The notes beneath the pieces are model-generated. The model worked only from the letters and a program-made list of their open reading frames with translations. It did not search any database and was not told the origin of the DNA. Shown one piece after another: positions 1-6,495 of a DNA stretch of 6,770 nucleotides. Within the stretch, counting starts at the first letter, position 1. The number at the start of each line of letters is the position of its first letter. The position numbers and the translations under genes were made by a program. The stretch is taken from assembly GCA_016649675.1 (NCBI GenBank), contig JAENXG010000131.1:1-6770 (forward strand), given 5' to 3'. This DNA comes from Methyloceanibacter sp. GTDB lineage: Bacteria; Pseudomonadota; Alphaproteobacteria; Rhizobiales; Methyloligellaceae.

Positions 1-998
1 GCGAAGATGAGGCTGCGTAGGATGCTGTCGCTAGCCCGCTCAAATGCTTCGGCATAAGCGCTCAACGACCACGATTGGGCGATCAACACGGCGAGCGGCA
101 GGGCTACGGTCACAAGACTCCAAACCAAGACGATTCCAAGCAGCGGGAAACGCCACCGTCGGAGCTTGATTTGCGTGCGCGCTCCCTCAAACGTCACAGT
201 TCTAAGCTCCGAGACTCGGTTGTGGAGCATTCGATACTCCAAGGCCAGGACCGCCAGCGTGACAACGAGCAACGGAGTCGCCGACGCGGTCGCGGCGCTG
301 AAGTCGTAGAAAGCGGCGAATTGAGTCAGGGTCTCGACCGGATAAACCGGGTAACGCAAATACGTCGGTACGCCGACTTCCCCGAGCGTCAGGAGAAACG
401 CCAGCACGGCTGCGAACAGAATCGCTGGCGCAATCAAGGGCAGCGTTATGCGTCGAAGAACACCGGGCCAGCGACTCACCAGTCGACCTGCGTCCTCGAG
501 CCGAGGATTCACCGCGCCAACGTAAGCGATCGTGAGCAAGATGACGATTGGCACGAACGCAGTGAACAGCACTCCGGTGCAGCCATACGGACCAAACAAA
601 GCCGCTGACAGGTACTTGGACGTCTCTGGCGCAAATGTACTGATCCAACCACCCGACCCGAGCACGCCAAACCAGGCGACCGCGATCACATAAGGGGGGA
701 TCAGGAGCGGCACAGTGAGCAACACCGTGAGGGGGGCGCGCAACGGCAAGTCGGTCTTGCCGAGCAGGATGCCAAAAGGCACTCCCACGATTGTCGCCAA
801 GGACGCAACGAACAGAGACAAGAGAACGCTGTGGCCCATCAACACCAGGTGTTGTTCGCCGGAATTCCAAAGCGCTTGGTAGGCCTTCAGGCTGAAGGTC
901 CCGCCCACAAAGACGCTGTTGATCAGCATTGTGAGAAGCGGCAACAGACCGATAACAGCAAGCAGCGCAGCCGCCGCCAGGGTCAGGCGCTTCTCCAC
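1..998 (-). CDS. ABC transporter permease, FbpB-like (partial, C-terminus beyond left edge)
   Basis: Inner-membrane permease of a binding-protein-dependent importer. The frame stays open for 332 codons from a GTG at 998 to the window edge. The product is very hydrophobic, with an N-terminal membrane segment at about residues 7-27, further segments at about 57-80, 90-114 and 141-163, and another after residue 185. The cytoplasmic ATPase-contact loop (EAA loop) is visible at about 168-190, with EDAGRLVSRW followed by RRITLPLIAPAI. A second hydrophobic unit begins near residue 291, after a basic linker containing KLRRWRF. This is the two-unit plan of FbpB/ThiP-type permeases, usually 500-550 residues, so roughly 60% is present. 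The GTG lies 4 nt past the stop of the binding-protein gene, and a GGGGG run at 1007-1011 sits 8 nt upstream of it; a TTG at 1016 is the alternative start. The cargo cannot be read from the permease. An ATPase gene is expected further left (inference). Confidence 0.88.
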   Translation of the reverse strand, partial: MEKRLTLAAAALLAVIGLLPLLTMLINSVFVGGTFSLKAYQALWNSGEQHLVLMGHSVLLSLFVASLATIVGVPFGILLGKTDLPLRAPLTVLLTVPLLIPPYVIAVAWFGVLGSGGWISTFAPETSKYLSAALFGPYGCTGVLFTAFVPIVILLTIAYVGAVNPRLEDAGRLVSRWPGVLRRITLPLIAPAILFAAVLAFLLTLGEVGVPTYLRYPVYPVETLTQFAAFYDFSAATASATPLLVVTLAVLALEYRMLHNRVSELRTVTFEGARTQIKLRRWRFPLLGIVLVWSLVTVALPLAVLIAQSWSLSAYAEAFERASDSILRSLIF

Positions 999-1002
999 CC
1001 CC

Positions 1003-2025
1003 TCAGCCCCCGCCAACCCAGCTCTTTAAAAACGGTTGGATCGCCAGCAGTTTCGCAGCGACCTCGGCATAGTTCACTTTCATCACCTTGATCGATTCGA
1101 TCGGCCGCAACTGAGATGGCGGAGCAACGCCGGGGTGAAGTGGAATCTGGCCCGCATCTGACAGAGCGAGCTTACGTTCGGTGTCCTTCGAGAGCAGATA
1201 GTCGATGAGCTTTTTGCCGGCCTCCGGATGGGGTGCCCCGGCGATCAGCACGGCGGCATTAGGCACGATGAAGCAGCCGATCTCGTCGGCACCCTGATCG
1301 GGGTAGACCAGATCAACCGGCTGGTGCTGCTTCATTCGATTTACGACGTCATCGCTGTCAACGAGGCTGAAATCAAACTCGCCGCGTGCGACCAAGTCGG
1401 CGCTGTCACCATTGCTGGGGGATATCTTGACGCCGGTCTCGTGCAAGTCCCGCATGAAAGTACGCGCGCGGTCATCGCCCCATAGCGCAAAAAGTGCGGC
1501 AATTTGATCGGTCGTCGTACCGAACAGCGGATTTGCAATCACCGTCCTGCCGCGCCAGCGGGGGTCAGTATAAGACAGCACTGAGGTAGGGGGCGGGTTG
1601 AGATCGCTACGGACGATGAGAACGCGTGCCCGCGCCGCAAAACCCGTCCAGTAGCCATCGGGATCGCGAAACGTTGCTGGGATACCCGCGGCATTCGGGG
1701 AGACGTAAGGTGCAGCAATCTGTTGCTGTCGCAAGACCTCGGCGCGGATCGGCTCGTTCGCCCAATAAACATCGGCCTGTGGATTGTTCTTCTCGGCGAT
1801 GAGGCGATTCATCGCCCCCGCACTTTTGGTTTCCTCCGTGTCATAGACCGCGCGCACCCTTATCCCGGTGTCTGTCTCGAAGTCCTTGAGAATGGGTTCC
1901 GAAAAGACCTGGTCATGGCTGACATACGCGACCACGGTTGGCGAACCACTAGAGGAATAGAAGCGCCACAAAGCTATGGCTGCCACGACCACGAGTGCGA
2001 GTGCAATCCACCAGGCATACCTCAC
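1003..2025 (-). CDS. ABC transporter periplasmic substrate-binding protein, FbpA/FutA-like
   Basis: A 340-residue extracellular solute-binding protein that delivers a ligand to the permease encoded just downstream. Residues 3-20 form a hydrophobic signal or signal-anchor with no lipobox cysteine. The mature part starts with VVAYVSHDQVFSEPILKDFE (31-50), followed by NRLIAEKNNPQADVYW (73-88), GYWTGFAARARVLI (124-137), VIANPLFGTT (162-171) and PHPEAGKKLIDYLLS (265-279), all typical of the group usually annotated as Fe3+-type binding proteins. FbpA proteins bind ferric iron with adjacent tyrosines in the second lobe. Here the equivalent stretch appears to read DSDD at 223-226, so iron should not be assumed; another metal, an anion or an organic ligand is possible. 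The start is GTG at 2025, with AGAGG at 2035-2039 placed 9 nt upstream. The family call is firm; the ligand is unknown. Confidence 0.88.
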   Translation of the reverse strand: MRYAWWIALALVVVAAIALWRFYSSSGSPTVVAYVSHDQVFSEPILKDFETDTGIRVRAVYDTEETKSAGAMNRLIAEKNNPQADVYWANEPIRAEVLRQQQIAAPYVSPNAAGIPATFRDPDGYWTGFAARARVLIVRSDLNPPPTSVLSYTDPRWRGRTVIANPLFGTTTDQIAALFALWGDDRARTFMRDLHETGVKISPSNGDSADLVARGEFDFSLVDSDDVVNRMKQHQPVDLVYPDQGADEIGCFIVPNAAVLIAGAPHPEAGKKLIDYLLSKDTERKLALSDAGQIPLHPGVAPPSQLRPIESIKVMKVNYAEVAAKLLAIQPFLKSWVGGG

Positions 2026-2101
2026 GTGCAGAATCCTCTGATTAAGATCTCGTACCTCAGCACCGCGGGCTGTCGCCGGGAATCAGAAAGGCCTTCCGGG
2101 T

Positions 2102-2719
2102 CTAATCGCCGGCAAATGAGAAATCATCGAATGCCGTTACGCTGTCCGCCTTCGTCCACACTCCAACGGCGCCGGGACCCGAAATGTGCTTGTCATCCAG
2201 CTCGAGGTATTGTTTGCCGTCCAGGAGGACCTTGATGTGGGGGCCAGAAAATTCCACGCGCAAGACGTGCCACTGCTTTCCCGCAACCGGCGCGTCGACA
2301 TATTTTATCGTAAGTCGCCGCCCCTTTTCTGTGTGATACAGCGAAACATTGTTTTCTAGCGCGTTGGCGCGCGCTATGTAGTAGTTGTCACCGTCTCTCC
2401 AGCGCCAGACGACGCCGCCGGCCTGATCCTCGCGGCCCTCAAGCGGTTTGAACTTGACCTCTACATAGCCATCCGTGATCGACACGTTCTTTTGGACGCA
2501 CCATGGGAAGGTGCCGCTGCCGGACTGCTTGAGAACATTTGGTTTGCTGGGAGCTGATGAGTCAGGTTCCACCTTCCAGAGGGGCGAACCCTGGCCAGTC
2601 ACACCGCAAGTCCAGTTTGGTGGAGGCGAGCCGACGGGTATTTGGTCGAAGTTATCGGTGTCCGCGAGCGCCGTGGTTGCCACCGTAATCATCGCGACCG
2701 TCAAAACAAGGATTCTCAT
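2102..2719 (-). CDS. Exported concanavalin-like (DUF1080-like) protein
   Basis: A 205-residue secreted protein. Residues 1-19 are a Sec signal peptide (MRILVLTVAM core, ending ALA before DTD). The mature part is rich in beta-strand pattern and carries GGVVWRWRDGDNYYIARANA at 101-120, then NNVSLYH (123-129), WHVLRVEFSGPHIKVLLDG (150-168) and GPGAVGVWTKADSVTAFDDF (181-200). That order matches the concanavalin/LamG-like jelly-roll fold seen in DUF1080 (3-keto-disaccharide hydrolase-type) and related proteins, which often bind or process carbohydrates. I see no catalytic site I can name, so enzymatic activity is not claimed. Cys38 and Cys74 could form a disulfide. A TTG at 2731 would add four residues, but the strong ribosome site lies over that region and supports ATG 2719. 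The gene stops 76 bases before the binding-protein gene and starts 92 bases after the upstream DUF1259 gene. Confidence 0.8.
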   Translation of the reverse strand: MRILVLTVAMITVATTALADTDNFDQIPVGSPPPNWTCGVTGQGSPLWKVEPDSSAPSKPNVLKQSGSGTFPWCVQKNVSITDGYVEVKFKPLEGREDQAGGVVWRWRDGDNYYIARANALENNVSLYHTEKGRRLTIKYVDAPVAGKQWHVLRVEFSGPHIKVLLDGKQYLELDDKHISGPGAVGVWTKADSVTAFDDFSFAGD

Positions 2720-2724
2720 CCCTA

Positions 2725-2729
2725 CCTCC
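2725..2729 (-). promoter_or_regulatory. Ribosome binding site deciding the start of the DUF1080-like gene
   Basis: On the minus strand GGAGG lies 5 nt before ATG 2719, a near-ideal Shine-Dalgarno site. It overlaps the codons that an alternative TTG start at 2731 would use, which argues for the ATG and gives the encoded signal peptide a normal N-terminus. Confidence 0.75.
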
Positions 2730-2778
2730 AACGCGTTTTCGAAGTTATCTGCTGCGCTTTGTCTTCTCTCGCGTCATC

Positions 2779-2799
2779 AGCTCATGATGCACATGAGCT
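2779..2799 (-). repeat. Perfect 8-bp inverted repeat (hairpin) between two genes
   Basis: The arms AGCTCATG and CATGAGCT enclose a 5-nt loop, all inside the 92-base gap after the cytoplasmic DUF1259 gene. The hairpin starts 12 nt past that gene's stop. No T-run follows on the transcribed strand, so it does not look like an intrinsic terminator. It could be an intercistronic mRNA-stabilising or processing hairpin, or an operator for a dimeric regulator. The symmetry is read directly from the sequence; the role is inference. Confidence 0.6.
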
Positions 2800-2811
2800 C
2801 GCTTCCATGCT

Positions 2812-3663
2812 TCAGGGCGAACAACACGTTTCACCACTTTGCACCTGCTTCTGGGCTTCCAGGGCACGCCTAAAAACATTGGCAAGGTGACCGGCGTTGC
2901 CCACGCCCCAGTAGTGGAGGAAGATGATCCGGGGTTCCTCGAAAAACATGTGATTGTGGACGGCGACAACCTCGATGTCCCCAGCGCGAAGTTGTCGGAT
3001 CACAGGAACGACTTCCAGTTCAAGCATCGCAAAGTCGCCGCATACCGCTGCTCGCTCTTGCGTGCCCTGGAACGAGGCCCAGGTGTTGTATCCCATCGTT
3101 GTGTTGATTTCTAAGCCGCCGCACCGGCTACATTTGACGGGGACATCCGGCCGCCCGAGCGTAAACTTGAAGACCCCGTCCTTAAGTTCGCCTTTGGCTT
3201 CGATGATTTCTTCTAGCTGTGCGGTATCGAGACGGCTGGGGACTTGCTTGACCGCCGGTGCAACTGGATGTGCGAGGCGAACCGCTTTGATCGAATCCAC
3301 TATTTTCCGAACGGCGCGTCCTAAGGTTGCTTCGTCGGACGTGGCTTCAACGTGCATGAAAAGCACGAAGGGCTGCGAGCGGATGAAGTGGTTGTGTAAC
3401 GCTGTAACATAGAGCCCTGCCTCGATTGCCGAAGATACGGCTACACCAACTTCGTCCTCCAGCAGCACGATATCGCCCATTACCGTGGTCTGCTGAGTGC
3501 CCTTGCGAAAAGCTACCCAGGAGGTCAGACCCATGAACGGGATGATCTCAAAGCCGTCCACAGTTACCCTGAGATCGCCGCGAGGGACCGCTATTTTGAG
3601 CACATCGTCGCTCACGGTCCCAGCAATTCCTACTTCCGCTTCGATTGTTTGTTGATCCAACAT
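2812..3663 (-). CDS. DUF1259 (LppY/LpqO-like) tandem-domain protein, no signal peptide
   Basis: A 283-residue protein with two copies of the DUF1259 unit, at about residues 9-128 and 147-270. The first carries VPRGDLRVTV (26-35), GDIVLLEDEV (63-72), ALHNHFI (88-94) and FMHV (102-105); the second carries GDFAMLELEV (209-218), AVHNHMF (234-240) and FLHYW (248-252). Each copy thus has an HNH triplet plus a downstream His (H90/H92/H104 and H236/H238/H250), which looks like a metal or ligand site, although no function is established for the family. Only eight residues precede the first domain, so there is no export signal, unlike the paralogue two genes upstream. A CxxC pair (C178, C181) lies in the second unit and Cys280-Cys281 lie near the C-terminus, features absent from the paralogue. 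ATG 3663 is preceded by GAGG with 5-nt spacing and lies 39 bases after the previous gene. The family call is strong; the function is unknown. Confidence 0.85.
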   Translation of the reverse strand: MLDQQTIEAEVGIAGTVSDDVLKIAVPRGDLRVTVDGFEIIPFMGLTSWVAFRKGTQQTTVMGDIVLLEDEVGVAVSSAIEAGLYVTALHNHFIRSQPFVLFMHVEATSDEATLGRAVRKIVDSIKAVRLAHPVAPAVKQVPSRLDTAQLEEIIEAKGELKDGVFKFTLGRPDVPVKCSRCGGLEINTTMGYNTWASFQGTQERAAVCGDFAMLELEVVPVIRQLRAGDIEVVAVHNHMFFEEPRIIFLHYWGVGNAGHLANVFRRALEAQKQVQSGETCCSP

Positions 3664-3702
3664 AGTGGCCTCACGTCGTAGCCGACCTTCTTCCGAACGA
3701 CC

Positions 3703-4086
3703 TCACTTACGCGGCTGTTGCTTCTGTAGAATGCCCTGGAGACCGAGGCGGGGGCCTTCTCCGCGGAATTCGATCTCATTGCCCGAGATCCAGACCTCTC
3801 CGCACCCCGAGTCCAGCGCTTCGTCCTGAATACATAGCTCACCATTCCGGACCCGCCACTTCCCGCTCGTTAATTTGCCCATCGCGAATACCTTAAGGGA
3901 GCCATCACGCATGTACTGCTCGGCCCAGTGGTCCTCCACGTCGACAATCTCCATGCCTGAAATTTTGGAGCGGATCTCGTTGTCATTCAGCTTCCGAAAC
4001 GTGTCTGCCGCTTCGGCCAAGGTCGTTGCGGATAGAGCGGCCGCGATTACAACGATCGCACAGGAAGTCGCCGAGGATTTCTGCAT
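3703..4086 (-). CDS. Small exported protein of unknown function
   Basis: A 127-residue protein with a Sec signal peptide: a hydrophobic core at about residues 9-20 and probable cleavage after the AEA at 24-26. The mature part of about 100 residues contains FRKLNDNEIRSKISGMEI (30-47), EDHWAEQYMRDGS (51-63), GKWRVRNGELCI (75-86) and CGEVWISGNEIEFRG (95-109). Short alternating strands and a repeated 'GKW...NGELC...C' pattern suggest a small beta-sandwich or lipocalin-like fold, with Cys85 and Cys95 placed to form a disulfide. The C-terminal tail is basic (KQQPRK). I cannot place it in a characterised family. It sits between two DUF1259 genes in the same direction, starting 93 bases after one and ending 39 bases before the other, so co-expression is likely. 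ATG 4086 is preceded by GGGAGG with 9-nt spacing. Confidence 0.8.
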   Translation of the reverse strand: MQKSSATSCAIVVIAAALSATTLAEAADTFRKLNDNEIRSKISGMEIVDVEDHWAEQYMRDGSLKVFAMGKLTSGKWRVRNGELCIQDEALDSGCGEVWISGNEIEFRGEGPRLGLQGILQKQQPRK

Positions 4087-4179
4087 ATTAGAATGCCTCC
4101 CTTTTCGTTTTTCCCGATCCCGCCAGGCTTGGCCTGCGGAGCCGAGTGCGCCTTCGTGCCGGTCGCTCGCGGTCCGGCA

Positions 4180-5064
4180 TCAGCCTCTTGCGATTGCCAT
4201 TTTATCGAGTGCCGACCGAAGCCCTGTCGCCAGTTTGACAGCATCGTCGTTGGCCCAGAAGTGCACGAAGAAAAGCCGCGGTTGCTCCTGAAGCATGTGA
4301 CTGTGGATGGCAACGACGTCGATTCCGTTCTCCCGTAGCGCGCGGATCATTGGATTAAGCTCCTCGGCGGTAACCACGAAATCGCCGGCGATAGCCGCTT
4401 TACCCCCTCCGGTCGGTTGAAAGTTAATCGCCGTACCTGTACCCATGACGGCCGGAGCGGGCATCCCATTCTCGGTGACAGGATCCCGGCGCGGGATCGA
4501 GAACTGGTAGACGCCGCCATTGGCCTTACCTTTGGCGCCAATGACCTGGTCCAGCTTGTCTGTATCTAGGTCAATCTTCGCAGCCTGCGCTGAACTCGCT
4601 GGCGCCTCGAAGGGGGTTTTGCTCTCGGCCAGAGCCCCGCGAATGGCGGTCGCCAGCTTGACCGGGTCGCCATGCCCGCGAATATGCATGTAGAAGGTGG
4701 CAGGCGTCGCGCGTATGAGGTGGTTGTGCAGGGCCGTGATCTCGATACCGCTCTGCAGCAGCTTGCTCATGACGGGATTCACTTCGGTTTCCGTCAGAAC
4801 GATATCGCCCATGGCCATGGCGCCATCCTGGGCAGGCTCGAATGCGACCCAACCTCCCAGTGCCAATGCCGGTTTGATGGTGACACTGTCGAGGGTCACC
4901 TGCAGGTCGCTCCGGGGAATGCCATAGCGGTGAACGTCGCCCTGGACGACAGCGGTTTTCCCGAGAGCCGTATCAACCTTGCTCCAGTCAATTTCGGCTG
5001 CATGCACATGGCTGGAGAACGCCATGGATAGGCCAAGCACAGTCGCTGAAATCATTCTACGCAT
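4180..5064 (-). CDS. Exported DUF1259 (LppY/LpqO-like) tandem-domain protein
   Basis: A 294-residue secreted protein with two DUF1259 units. Residues 1-22 are a Sec signal peptide (ISATVLGLSMAFSS, ending VHA before AEIDW). The first unit (about 30-146) has IPRSDLQVTL (49-58), GDIVLTETEV (86-95), ALHNHLI (111-117) and FYMHI (124-128); the second (about 170-288) has IPRRDPV (190-196), GDFVVTAEEL (227-236), AIHSHML (252-258) and FVHFW (266-270). The histidine set is H113/H115/H127 and H254/H256/H268. It is clearly paralogous to the DUF1259 protein two genes downstream, but without that protein's CxxC pair. DUF1259 has no established biochemical role; the clustered histidines make metal binding plausible (inference). 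Directly following chrA, it may act in the periplasm beside the exporter. GTG 5091 and ATG 5070 are possible earlier starts, but the ribosome site favours ATG 5064. Confidence 0.87.
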   Translation of the reverse strand: MRRMISATVLGLSMAFSSHVHAAEIDWSKVDTALGKTAVVQGDVHRYGIPRSDLQVTLDSVTIKPALALGGWVAFEPAQDGAMAMGDIVLTETEVNPVMSKLLQSGIEITALHNHLIRATPATFYMHIRGHGDPVKLATAIRGALAESKTPFEAPASSAQAAKIDLDTDKLDQVIGAKGKANGGVYQFSIPRRDPVTENGMPAPAVMGTGTAINFQPTGGGKAAIAGDFVVTAEELNPMIRALRENGIDVVAIHSHMLQEQPRLFFVHFWANDDAVKLATGLRSALDKMAIARG

Positions 5065-5071
5065 GCTCATA

Positions 5072-5077
5072 CTCCTC
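5072..5077 (-). promoter_or_regulatory. Ribosome binding site deciding the start of the exported DUF1259 gene
   Basis: On the minus strand GAGGAG lies 7 nt before ATG 5064 but only 1 nt before ATG 5070. The spacing therefore favours 5064, which also gives a compact signal peptide beginning MRRM. The GTG at 5091 lies upstream of this site and would not use it. Confidence 0.7.
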
Positions 5078-5091
5078 GTTTCTTGCTTCAC

Positions 5092-6495
5092 CTAAATCGC
5101 ACCTGTCAGGTGCAGGACCATCCCCGCTGCGCAACACGAAACCAGAGTCGGGATCATTCCCGCTTTAAACCGGAAGATTGCCACGGCGGCCGCGAGTGAA
5201 AGTCCGAGTGCCCATGGGTCGAGACTGGAGGGAACAGGAGCGTCGAAGGCGAGCGGCCACGCCCTGATCGGGACCGTAGCGCCGAAGATTGTGTGGATCG
5301 CGAACCAGATGGCGAGGTTTAGGACCACGCCGACCACCGCTGCCGTGATTGCAGACAGTGCCGCGTTCAGCGCATCGAAGCCTCGGAGCTTCTCTACAAA
5401 GGGACCGCCAAGAAATATCCAGAGGAAGCAGGGCGCGAACGTGACCCAAGTCGCGAGCAATCCGCCGAGCGTTGCAGCCAGCAGGGGCGATAATGTACCG
5501 GGATTCCGGAAGGCGGCCATGAAGCCGACGAACTGCAACACCATGATCAACGGTCCCGGCGTCGTTTCAGCCATCCCGAGACCATCAAGCATCTCGCCGG
5601 GCTTTAGCCATCCGTAGTGCTGAACCGCCTGTTGAGCCACATAGGCAAGTACGGCGTAAGCTCCCCCAAACGTGACCATGGCCATCTTCGAGAAAAAAAT
5701 TGCGATCTGGCTGAATACGTTCTGAGTGCCCAGCGTGACGAGAAGCGCCACGACAGGGAATAGCCAGAGGAAAAGCCAGAGAGCTGACACGCTCAGCGCC
5801 CGACGAGTTGATGGGCGGGCATGCTCTGGGACCTCGTCACCGATGAGGCTCTCGTCTACGCGGTGACTGGCCTCTGACGATCGCCCACCGGGGTCAAATG
5901 CAGCGACATAGAAGTTACTGGCCAAGCCAAGCAATGCTGCGGTGAGGATGATGATCGGAAAGGGTACCGCGAAAAAGAAGATGCTGATAAATGCGGCAGC
6001 AGCCAGCGCAAGGAGTACACGGCTGTTGAGCGTTGTCCTGCCAATACGGATGACGGCCTCGATCACGATGGCAAGTACCGCCGCCTTCAGCCCGAAGAAT
6101 ATGGCCGTGATGATCGGCACCTGACCCCATAGTGCGTAGATGTAGCTGAGGCCCATGATGCAAATGATGCCGGGCAGGATGAAAAGACCCCCGGCCATGA
6201 TGCCGCCGAGCGTTCGGTGCATCAGCCAGCCAATATAAGTCGCAAGCTGCTGCGCCTCAGGGCCGGGCAGCAGCATGCAGTAGTTCAGTGCGTGTAAGAA
6301 TCGCTCCTCAGACACCCATCGTTTTTCCCCGACGAGGATGCGATGCATGACCGCGATTTGACCGGCCGGTCCCCCAAAACTGAGAAGAGCAACGCGCAGC
6401 CAAGTCCGGAACGCCTCGCGAAGAGAGACACCATGTGCGTGGGGAATCTCGCCTCTATTCACAAGCGTCACCGTGGGACAAAGTGAAATCCTCAC
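5092..6495 (-). CDS. chrA: Chromate transporter ChrA, two-domain form
   Basis: A 467-residue inner-membrane protein of the chromate ion transporter (CHR) family, which exports chromate from the cytoplasm and confers resistance. It is the long form with two homologous CHR units. The first has SFGGPAGQIAVMH (39-51), then RFLHALNYCMLLPGPEAQQL (65-84) and ATYIGWLMH (85-93). The second has TFGGAYAVLAYV (275-286) and ETTPGPLIMVLQFVGF (310-325). A hydrophilic linker rich in charged residues (about 201-232) joins them. About ten or more hydrophobic segments are visible, and the length is normal for the family. It starts at a GTG overlapping the chrB stop by 4 nt (GTGA), with no good Shine-Dalgarno site upstream, so translation probably depends on coupling to chrB. 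The stop lies just before the next gene's leader. Sulfate-like anions are possible side substrates in this family, but the adjacent chrB supports chromate. Confidence 0.95.
   Translation of the reverse strand: MRISLCPTVTLVNRGEIPHAHGVSLREAFRTWLRVALLSFGGPAGQIAVMHRILVGEKRWVSEERFLHALNYCMLLPGPEAQQLATYIGWLMHRTLGGIMAGGLFILPGIICIMGLSYIYALWGQVPIITAIFFGLKAAVLAIVIEAVIRIGRTTLNSRVLLALAAAAFISIFFFAVPFPIIILTAALLGLASNFYVAAFDPGGRSSEASHRVDESLIGDEVPEHARPSTRRALSVSALWLFLWLFPVVALLVTLGTQNVFSQIAIFFSKMAMVTFGGAYAVLAYVAQQAVQHYGWLKPGEMLDGLGMAETTPGPLIMVLQFVGFMAAFRNPGTLSPLLAATLGGLLATWVTFAPCFLWIFLGGPFVEKLRGFDALNAALSAITAAVVGVVLNLAIWFAIHTIFGATVPIRAWPLAFDAPVPSSLDPWALGLSLAAAVAIFRFKAGMIPTLVSCCAAGMVLHLTGAI

Noticed and set aside
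75..608. Plus-strand open frame of 177 codons
   Set aside because: It is antisense to the permease. The product is highly polar with low-complexity Arg/Gln content, as expected of a shadow frame in GC-rich coding DNA.
202..870. Minus-strand open frame of 222 codons
   Set aside because: It lies in another frame inside the permease gene. Its translation is rich in Arg and Ser without family motifs, whereas the overlapping frame gives a clear ABC permease.
2026..2101. Possible terminator before the binding-protein gene
   Set aside because: Only a short AAGGCCTT palindrome is present, without a T-run, so there is no support for an end of transcription.
4087..4179. Possible terminator or promoter in the 93-base gap after the exported DUF1259 gene
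   Set aside because: There is a 6-bp repeat (TGCCGG/CCGGCA, 11-nt loop) and a 5-bp repeat (CAGGC/GCCTG, 3-nt loop), but neither is long or followed directly by a T-run, and no convincing -35/-10 pair was seen.
5065..5091. GTG 5091 as start of the exported DUF1259 gene
   Set aside because: It would place nine polar residues before the signal peptide and lies upstream of the strong GAGGAG site, which fits ATG 5064.
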